This document shows, piece by piece, positions 1 to 5,053 of a stretch of 8,322 bases of DNA. The first letter of the stretch is position 1. Each line of letters starts with the position of its first letter. The notes beneath the pieces were generated by a model. It worked only from the letters and a program-made list of their open reading frames with translations, searched no databases and was not told the DNA's origin. The stretch is from positions 1 through 8,322 of the forward strand of contig WRHG01000074.1 in the NCBI GenBank assembly GCA_009783365.1, written 5' to 3'. This DNA comes from Clostridia bacterium. Its GTDB lineage: Bacteria > Bacillota_A > Clostridia > Christensenellales > Aristaeellaceae. A program made the translations under genes and the position numbers.

Positions 1-323
1 TAGACCACGACAGCTTGCGTTGTCACAACATAAGCATAGCCGTAATCAGCGATATGCCCTTCTATGCTGTCAACGAACGGAATTTCGGCTTCATACGTCG
101 GAGCATCTTCTGTCCAATCAACCCACGGCTCATCCTCGGTGTGGGTTTCTTCTTCTGTTTCTTCGAAGAAATCAGGCGGGTCTTCGTCATCTATTGTCTG
201 TTCCATTATAACTACCGGAAATTCATTCACATCAGATTCGGTGAAAGCGGCTGTGGGCAAGAGAGCTGCCAGCATCATGAGTGACATCAGCAGCGCGAGG
301 TATCCCTTTATCTTCCTTTGCAT
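1..323 (-). CDS. Secreted acidic protein of unknown function, N-terminal part (3' end outside window)
   Basis: The first 107 residues are visible; the reading frame stays open to the window edge, so the C-terminus is missing. Residues 1-27 form a signal peptide: a basic start (MQRKIKGY), a hydrophobic core rich in Leu, Met and Ala, and an Ala-rich cleavage region around LLPTAAF. Residues 44-72 are strongly acidic with Pro and aromatic residues (DDEDPPDFFEETEEE and on), which suggests a disordered exported segment. A more ordered part begins near residue 80 (IPFVDSIEGHIADYGYAYVV). The start at 323 was preferred over the in-frame ATG at 329 because AAAAGGAGA lies 7 bases before 323 but only 1 base before 329. 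The gene starts 17 bases after the sortase stop codon, so the two are probably co-transcribed. It could be a sortase substrate or an assembly partner, but any sorting signal would lie in the missing part. I do not recognise the family. Confidence 0.75.
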   Translation of the reverse strand, partial: MQRKIKGYLALLMSLMMLAALLPTAAFTESDVNEFPVVIMEQTIDDEDPPDFFEETEEETHTEDEPWVDWTEDAPTYEAEIPFVDSIEGHIADYGYAYVVTTQAVVV

Positions 324-340
324 AATCATATCTCCTTTTC

Positions 341-1183
341 TCAATGATAGAATTGTTGATGATCGGATGGTTCCTGTCTTACAGCCATGACCACAAGCCT
401 TCCGTATGTGGGGACATAGCTGCGGTCACAGGTGATGAGCGTTAATATCTGATCTTGAGCGGTTACGACCACGCCCGTTTCATACAAGGACAGCGATTTT
501 GCCCGATGGGCGAAGCCAAGAAAATCATCGTCGCTGGCAAAGCTCGCTGCCGATGGATCCCAATCGCCGCTACGCATGTTGATCACCGCAAAGACGATGT
601 ATGTACCCGGGTGATACAGCGAATCAAGATAGATGGTTTCATGACCTGTGTAGAAGCTCTGCTTTTTGTAGGAGAGCAACGGCGAAAACATGACTTGACT
701 ATTGCTCCGTATGTGGTGCCCGTAGATCGCAATGTTTTTACCCGGTGTGCGGTAATCCGTTTTTTTGAGTGAAAACAGTGTGCCAAGATAGCTTTTTTTA
801 CCTAAAAATGTGTGTTCCAGATAGTATTTCGTATCGTCTGACAACACAATGGGGTAATCGACGGTGGTTCCCGGTATCTGCAACCAAGCAACGAAATCAT
901 CATTTTCTGCTATGCAAGCCGCTAAATCTACACCTGTCTTTCCGGTTTCGGCAGGGATTGACGCAGGAAACGCCATATCAAGCATGTTGGTAGGGCCAGA
1001 CGCTGCGTCAACCCTCCTGGACTGCTCTCTTAATTGCGCGTATTCTTCCGCGTCAAGACGCATTTCCATATCTACTTGCAGAACAGGGATAAAAATGGCG
1101 GTCGCTCCCGTTATCAGCAGGACGATCGCCAAGATGAGAAGCGGTACTCCTTTGCGCTTATTCTTTTTTAACCTTGGTGTCAT
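341..1183 (-). CDS. Class B sortase (membrane-anchored cysteine transpeptidase)
   Basis: The protein has 280 residues. A basic N-terminus (MTPRLKKNKRKG) precedes one membrane span at about residues 12-34, followed by a helical linker and an extracellular sortase domain from about residue 84. The catalytic set is visible: His156 in IAIYGHHIRS, Cys252 in LTLITCDRSY and Arg262 in TYGRLVV. The preceding DFVAWLQIPGTTVDYPIV and the YYLEHTFLGKKSYLGTLF stretch are typical of class B enzymes. Such enzymes cleave a sorting motif (often NP-x-T-like) and join the protein to peptidoglycan or to a partner. The ATG at 1183 was chosen because AAGGGAGG lies 6 bases upstream; a longer frame reaches 1234 but would place Pro- and Cys-containing residues before the membrane span. 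The gene follows the DUF4366 gene after 57 bases that include a strong hairpin. Sampled lines here are near 44% G+C, against 57% in the VirB4 gene. Confidence 0.93.
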   Translation of the reverse strand: MTPRLKKNKRKGVPLLILAIVLLITGATAIFIPVLQVDMEMRLDAEEYAQLREQSRRVDAASGPTNMLDMAFPASIPAETGKTGVDLAACIAENDDFVAWLQIPGTTVDYPIVLSDDTKYYLEHTFLGKKSYLGTLFSLKKTDYRTPGKNIAIYGHHIRSNSQVMFSPLLSYKKQSFYTGHETIYLDSLYHPGTYIVFAVINMRSGDWDPSAASFASDDDFLGFAHRAKSLSLYETGVVVTAQDQILTLITCDRSYVPTYGRLVVMAVRQEPSDHQQFYH

Positions 1184-1206
1184 GCATAACCTCCCTTCAT
1201 ACGGCA

Positions 1207-1231
1207 GGGCGGGAGAACACGCCTCCCGCCC
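1207..1231 (-). promoter_or_regulatory. GC-rich 9-bp hairpin upstream of the sortase gene
   Basis: On the minus strand GGGCGGGAG and CTCCCGCCC form a perfect 9-bp stem around a 7-base loop (GCGTGTT). It lies between the DUF4366 stop codon (1241) and the sortase ribosome binding site (1190-1197). No U-run follows on either strand, so it is not a standard intrinsic terminator. Possible roles are mRNA protection, a processing boundary, or control of sortase translation: the CTCCC of the 3' arm is also complementary to GGGAG in the sortase ribosome binding site. The structure is seen directly; the role is inferred. Confidence 0.6.
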
Positions 1232-1240
1232 CACATGACC

Positions 1241-2722
1241 TTAATCGTCCTCGTTTTTTTCCTCCTCATCGTCATCAACCTCATCATCCTCGTAATCGTA
1301 ATCATCAAGGGATGTCTTCGACTTCCCGCTGGAGGGCTTGCGGAATTTGAAATACCAGAGAGCGCCGCCGCCCGCTACCGCCAGAATGCCAATGATGCCC
1401 AGAGAACTGCCGCTGTCCTTCTTTTCCGGTTCGGGTATGACCGGCTCAGGCGTGGGTATAGGCTGAACGGTTGGCTCCGGGGTAACGTAGATCACTTCTG
1501 GCTCAGGAATTTCCTTTTCTCCGACGATATCCATCATGTCGCGGCTGTCCACCAGATTTAAAAAGTACGTTTCGTACCGCTCGCCCTTGGCATCCAGCGG
1601 CTTGTCATAGTCGATGATGATGTAAAAAACATCGCCTCCGCGCGTCTCAATGGCGATGAACTGCTTGTTGGTGTATTTGTCGTAAAGCAGGTCACGGGTG
1701 AAGGAGTTGCCTGGCATGGTGAAGGGGAACCCTGTCTCTATGGTTGCCATTGGAATTTGCATGACTTCCGGCTCCGGTATTGGCGTGGTCGTAGGTGCTT
1801 GCGTGGGCGTAGGGGTTGCCTGACTGCCGCTATTGCCGCTGGAACCCGAACTACCGCTTCCACTCGTTGGCTTTGGCGTTGCAGTCGGCTTTGGGGTGGT
1901 GGTGGGTTTCGGAGTCGCCGTAGGTTTAGGCGTAGCGGTGGGTTTCGGGGTGGCAGTGGGCGCCGGGGTCGGTGTGCCTGTGTTCTTGTAGAACGGATTC
2001 GCTACCGCAATCGCTTGGGACACATTGCCCACCTTGTCCACGGCCTGGACGATGAGCTGTTCATAGGCGTCAGCATATTCCTTGAGCCATATTTTCAGCT
2101 TGTTGTCGCTCAGCTCGGTGTATGTTGTTCCGTTCACCTGTACGGCGACAACACCGGATTGCCGATCTGTGGCTTCGATATGCAGGTATTCTCCAATAAC
2201 GCTTGCTGTAAGGCTGGGGCTTTCCCTATCAAAGCACCCCACGGCTACTTTTTTGCGATGCTCGCCACCATTTGGATCAGTGATCACGACTTCTACCGCG
2301 CAGTTTTCCAGTAGATCAATCCAGATATGACCGGAGGTAAGCGGCCCATCAATGAGCGTGACAGTCCCAAGGCTTCTTTCCATGGTGACACGAATGGAAG
2401 ACCAGCCTGTTCCGCCATTGTCAATGACGGTCATTTCCATGACGGCCCGGTTTGCGTACCAGCCGGATGGTGGCTCCATCAGAATTTCATAAGCCGCCGA
2501 CGGTGGAGTGGTCGGCGGCTGTGTGGGTTCGGTGGTCGGCTCCGTTAGCTGGTCATCATCAAGGCCCCCGATCAGCGCTGGATCCTCGAATATCACCTGC
2601 CCTTTTTCCTCGTAAGGGTCGATGACCGTCATAGCCCCGGCAGCGGGAAGCAGTGTTGAGAGCGCCAGCAACAGGCAGATCACCGACGCAGCCATGCGCA
2701 TCCGGTTCTTAATAATCATCAT
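1241..2722 (-). CDS. CD1107-type mobile element surface protein with DUF4366 domain, Ig-like modules and Pro/Thr stalk
   Basis: The protein has 493 residues. Residues 1-30 are a signal peptide (basic start, hydrophobic core, ending LLPAAGA). A Thr/Pro linker (about 59-74) is followed by two Ig-like beta modules at about 76-163 and 166-243; the second has the usual DRESPSL start, the ATDRQSGVVAVQVNG strand and AVDKVGNVS end. Residues 250-286 are a Pro/Thr stalk with five ATPKPT-like hexapeptides, then a Ser/Gly linker to about 300. The DUF4366 core is about 333-400 (NKQFIAIETRGGDVFYIIID, then YFLNLVDSRDMMDIV). A membrane span at 441-458 is followed by KFRK and an acidic cytoplasmic tail with LDDYDYEDDE. 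This is a type I membrane protein of Clostridia conjugative elements; its biochemical role is unknown. No LPxTG-like motif precedes the span. Start choice: GGAGGAGG lies 6 bases before the ATG at 2722; ATGs at 2728 and 2719 are alternatives. The start overlaps the DUF4315 gene by 14 bases. Confidence 0.88.
   Translation of the reverse strand: MMIIKNRMRMAASVICLLLALSTLLPAAGAMTVIDPYEEKGQVIFEDPALIGGLDDDQLTEPTTEPTQPPTTPPSAAYEILMEPPSGWYANRAVMEMTVIDNGGTGWSSIRVTMERSLGTVTLIDGPLTSGHIWIDLLENCAVEVVITDPNGGEHRKKVAVGCFDRESPSLTASVIGEYLHIEATDRQSGVVAVQVNGTTYTELSDNKLKIWLKEYADAYEQLIVQAVDKVGNVSQAIAVANPFYKNTGTPTPAPTATPKPTATPKPTATPKPTTTPKPTATPKPTSGSGSSGSSGNSGSQATPTPTQAPTTTPIPEPEVMQIPMATIETGFPFTMPGNSFTRDLLYDKYTNKQFIAIETRGGDVFYIIIDYDKPLDAKGERYETYFLNLVDSRDMMDIVGEKEIPEPEVIYVTPEPTVQPIPTPEPVIPEPEKKDSGSSLGIIGILAVAGGGALWYFKFRKPSSGKSKTSLDDYDYEDDEVDDDEEEKNEDD
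1865..1954 (-). repeat. Five tandem 18-bp units encoding ATPKPT-type hexapeptides
   Basis: Five in-frame 18-base units encode ATPKPT, ATPKPT, ATPKPT, TTPKPT and ATPKPT, at residues 257-286 of the DUF4366 protein, within a longer Pro/Thr-rich stalk. Codons differ between units (synonymous third-base changes), so the units are not very recent identical copies. An array like this can gain or lose units by slippage or recombination and so alter stalk length. Confidence 0.9.
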
Positions 2723-3044
2723 CTTCATCCTCCTCCATGTCGTCATCCCGCCTGCTGTCGGTGTGGTCATAAGCCGAGGCTCTTTGCCCGCCATCCGGCG
2801 CATCATCCGTTTCATCTCCCTGCCTGCCGGTGAAGGAAGGGAGACCTTGGTTTTCTTTCCTGGATCGGGCCAGGGCAATCAGATCATCCATGGACAGCTT
2901 CTCGCTGCGCAGCAGGGCGCGGATCTCCAGGGTTTCCGCTTCACTGATTTTTTGTTCCAATTCCCTGTTGCGCTCTTTCAGGGCAGTCATCTTGGCGTCG
3001 TTTCTGTCCAGTTCCTCCTGGAACTTTTGAATCTTGTTTTTCAT
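2709..3044 (-). CDS. DUF4315-type small coiled-coil protein
   Basis: The protein has 111 residues. Residues 1-45 form a charged coiled coil (MKNKIQKFQEELDRNDAKMT, then LKERNRELEQKISEAETLEI), followed by a short helix RSEKLSMDDLIALARSRKEN, the layout of the DUF4315 family found beside NlpC/P60 and DUF4366 genes in Clostridia conjugative elements. As I recall, family members are usually near 80-90 residues; this one has an added low-complexity tail (about 66-111) rich in Gly, Asp and Glu, ending MEEDEDDDY. No signal peptide or membrane span is visible, so it should be cytoplasmic; the coiled coil suggests oligomers or binding to another transfer protein. The ATG at 3044 was chosen because GGAGG lies 6 bases upstream, and it starts 16 bases after the NlpC/P60 stop; the frame open to 3116 would add residues overlapping that gene. 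The last codons also carry the next gene's ribosome binding site and start. Function unknown. Confidence 0.85.
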   Translation of the reverse strand: MKNKIQKFQEELDRNDAKMTALKERNRELEQKISEAETLEIRALLRSEKLSMDDLIALARSRKENQGLPSFTGRQGDETDDAPDGGQRASAYDHTDSRRDDDMEEDEDDDY

Positions 3045-3060
3045 CCGTTTCCTCCAATCT

Positions 3061-4878
3061 TTAGTTTTGTACGAGGCGTCCGTACCCGAAAAAGTGTTGC
3101 TTAAAGTAAGAATCACTCAAGTTCGCATATCCAATAGGCGAGCCGCAGTGAATCATCCAACCGTTTCCCACATAAATTCCGACATGCGTGACCCCATCGG
3201 CTCTTGGAATGGTGCCCTCAAAGAAAACCAGGTCGCCGGGCCTGGCTTCCTCCGCTGTGATCTTTTTGCATGCCCCATACAAGCCGGTGGCTCCCAGCCG
3301 CCCCACATTGCGTACCCCGCTGTTCGTGAACACATAGGATACAAAGCCGGAGCAGTCGAACGATGTCTCGGGGCTGTCGCCGCCCCATACATAGGGATAG
3401 CCCAGGTATTTCTCCGCTTCCGCGATGATTCTGGCGAAGGTTTCGTCCTCCAGGAGTTCCTCCGGGATGTCGTAGCGGGTGTAAGCTCTGAGGGTGGAGG
3501 CGTAACGCCAGCCCCGAAAGAGGTACTCCCGATTGCCCAGTACGGAGATGTACACGGCGTACATGCTTACACCTTGGCGGCTGAGAACGTAGAATGGCAG
3601 ATGGGACAGGTTGAAGTTGAGTAACGTCACGGAGCAGATGCGGTAGGTATAGGGCACGTCCTCCATCACTTCATAGGGAACCCAGGTGACCTCGCCGGTA
3701 TCAGGGTTGGTGTGCTTTTCGTAGTGGGTCACCAATTCCTTCCTGTATCGGGTTTCCGATGTGACTGTCTGTGTGAGGGTGTACTGCTTTTCAAACAGCA
3801 CATTCAGCGTTCCGTACACATCGTCGATTGTCCACTCGCCGCCCATCCGCGCGGAGATGAGGGAGATCAGCGCATGCGGATCGTGCCAGATTTCATCCAG
3901 GTCATAGATATACTCATCGTATCCCGGATGGAAGGAGGGGTAGTTGTCCACCTCGTTTTGCAGCTCGTCTTCCATCTTTCGGTACGCCCGCTCAGCCGCC
4001 AGGATATCCGCGTCCTCTGCCGGGTAGGTTCCGATGACAAAAGCCTGCATCCCAGTCTGAAACATCATCGTACAGGAGGACAGCCCGTTCATTACCATGG
4101 CCAGCATCAGAAACAACAGCCCGCCTAAAACAAAGCTCTTTTTTTTCCGAACGAATAGGTTTTTCACGCCCTGCGTGACATTTGACCTGGCTGTGGTTGC
4201 GGCGTGGCGTACTGTGTTTGCACCGGCGCTTCCCGCTGCTTTGGCCCGCGTATAGCTTTGACGGATTGCCCGTTTCTGCTGCCAGCGGGAGATAGGATTG
4301 CTGGAAAGCTGCTCCTTCTTTTGCAACACACGGATATTGGCCTTGTCCAGCTTTTGTTCCACTTTCCCCGCTGCCCGGTGAGCGTTCAGCTTTCGCGTCC
4401 GGCTGGAATGGTTAGTGAAGCGAACGGTGGATTCCGCGCCCTTCTCCACTCCGTGAGCCGCTTCCACGCCAACATTCTCATCCTCCGCTTTGGCGACCTG
4501 CCTGTGGATTTCCCCGGAGGGGGAGGGCAGGGCTTCATGCAGTAACCGGGAGGGGAGCGCAGCTTTTTCTTCAAAACGCAGCCGTGGTGTGGTTTTCCCT
4601 GTGGCTTCATCCGTGGCGCGGGTAATGGCCAGGTTTTTCTTTTTGGTAATCCGAGCCTTGGCCTTGCTCACCTTGTCCGCGGTCTTTTCCGCCTGCGGGA
4701 GAGGTTTTTCCAGCTTGGGTTCACCAAGCTCCGCCTCTGTCAGTTGCAAACGGGATGCGGCAAGGGGGTTCTTTGAACGGGTGAGTTTTTTCATCTGCCT
4801 GGATTCCAAAACAGTGGTTTCCGGCTGGTCGTCTTGCGTGAACCGCAGCTTTGATTTCGGTTGCCCTTCATCCTGCAT
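3061..4878 (-). CDS. CD1108-type membrane-anchored NlpC/P60 peptidoglycan hydrolase of the conjugation apparatus
   Basis: The protein has 605 residues. Residues 1-247 are a basic, low-complexity, probably cytoplasmic region with three spaced LRF/VRF motifs (SKLRFT, PRLRFEE, STVRFT) and a helical part ending NLFVRKKKSF. One membrane span follows (about 248-267, FVLGGLLFLMLAMVMNGLSS). The middle extracellular domain (about 285-455) contains DPHALISLISARMGGEWTID and FEKQYTLTQTVTSETRYR, typical of the CD1108 mobile-element family. The C-terminal NlpC/P60 domain (about 481-605) has Cys509 in FDCSGFVSYV, His565 in VTHVGIYVGNG and the third polar residue His577 in WMIHCGS; it should cleave peptide bonds in the wall peptides and open a path for the secretion channel. 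The ATG at 4878 has AGGAGG 6 bases upstream; the ATG at 4905 in the same frame has no comparable site. The gene overlaps the upstream 61-residue gene by 11 bases, and a hairpin masks its ribosome binding site. Confidence 0.92.
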   Translation of the reverse strand: MQDEGQPKSKLRFTQDDQPETTVLESRQMKKLTRSKNPLAASRLQLTEAELGEPKLEKPLPQAEKTADKVSKAKARITKKKNLAITRATDEATGKTTPRLRFEEKAALPSRLLHEALPSPSGEIHRQVAKAEDENVGVEAAHGVEKGAESTVRFTNHSSRTRKLNAHRAAGKVEQKLDKANIRVLQKKEQLSSNPISRWQQKRAIRQSYTRAKAAGSAGANTVRHAATTARSNVTQGVKNLFVRKKKSFVLGGLLFLMLAMVMNGLSSCTMMFQTGMQAFVIGTYPAEDADILAAERAYRKMEDELQNEVDNYPSFHPGYDEYIYDLDEIWHDPHALISLISARMGGEWTIDDVYGTLNVLFEKQYTLTQTVTSETRYRKELVTHYEKHTNPDTGEVTWVPYEVMEDVPYTYRICSVTLLNFNLSHLPFYVLSRQGVSMYAVYISVLGNREYLFRGWRYASTLRAYTRYDIPEELLEDETFARIIAEAEKYLGYPYVWGGDSPETSFDCSGFVSYVFTNSGVRNVGRLGATGLYGACKKITAEEARPGDLVFFEGTIPRADGVTHVGIYVGNGWMIHCGSPIGYANLSDSYFKQHFFGYGRLVQN

Positions 4879-5053
4879 GGGCACCCTCCTTATCAGGAGG
4901 ATCATCGCCCTCGGTCTCGGTAGTGCCCTGTTTCTCCTTCATCATTTTCTGATGCCAGGCTTCCATCCGTTCATCCGCTTCTCCGGCGACCACGCATAAC
5001 CGCCACGCAAACAGCACAACCGGAACGCATAGTAAAAAGACAAGAAGTATCAT
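4868..5053 (-). CDS. Small single-span membrane protein of unknown function
   Basis: The protein has 61 residues. Residues 1-23 are strongly hydrophobic (MILLVFLLCVPVVLFAWRLC), then a charged segment (EADERMEAWHQKMMKEKQ) that may form a helix and a polar, mostly acidic tail ending KEGAHAG. The N-terminus could be a membrane anchor or an uncleaved signal. It is supported as a real gene by AAGGAGG 7 bases before the ATG, by a 4-base ATGA overlap with the VirB4 stop codon (translational coupling), and by tight packing against the next gene. Its place between the VirB4 ATPase and the NlpC/P60 hydrolase suggests a structural or accessory part of the channel, but no catalytic motif is visible and I do not recognise the family. 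It may also serve to bring ribosomes through the hairpin that covers the next gene's ribosome binding site. Confidence 0.75.
   Translation of the reverse strand: MILLVFLLCVPVVLFAWRLCVVAGEADERMEAWHQKMMKEKQGTTETEGDDPPDKEGAHAG
4879..4910 (-). promoter_or_regulatory. Hairpin masking the ribosome binding site of the NlpC/P60 gene
   Basis: On the minus strand ATCCTCCT and AGGAGGGT pair as 8 bp (one G-U pair) around a GATA tetraloop, extended by GGGC pairing with GCCC across a 4-base bulge. The AGGAGG ribosome binding site of the hydrolase gene lies wholly inside the 3' arm and the hairpin ends one base before its ATG. The upstream 61-residue gene reads through the whole hairpin and stops at 4868, so a translating ribosome would open it. 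The pairing is seen in the sequence; translational coupling is inferred. Confidence 0.6.

Noticed and set aside
1207..1231. GC-rich hairpin as an intrinsic terminator
   Set aside because: No U-run follows the stem on either strand, so intrinsic termination is not supported.
1295..1410. C-terminus of the DUF4366 protein as a cell-wall sorting signal for the neighbouring sortase
   Set aside because: A hydrophobic span and KFRK are present, but no LPxTG-like or NPxTx-like motif precedes them and a long acidic tail follows, which fits a plain membrane anchor.
1865..1954. Tandem repeats as a possible CRISPR or regulatory array
   Set aside because: The 18-base units are contiguous with no spacers and translate to a regular hexapeptide in frame, so they are a coding repeat.
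1757..2314. Plus-strand open frame of 185 codons rich in Arg and Gly
   Set aside because: It is the antisense shadow of the Pro/Thr repeats and Ig-like region of the DUF4366 gene; the composition is explained by reverse-complemented Pro, Thr and Ala codons and the protein resembles no family.
2723..2878. Extension of the DUF4366 frame upstream to 2878
   Set aside because: It would put about 50 Met- and Arg-rich residues before a clear signal peptide and overlap the DUF4315 gene almost to its middle; the GGAGGAGG site supports 2722.
3034..3624. Plus-strand open frame of 196 codons
   Set aside because: It lies antisense to the well-supported NlpC/P60 domain, has no recognisable domain and no reason to be a gene.
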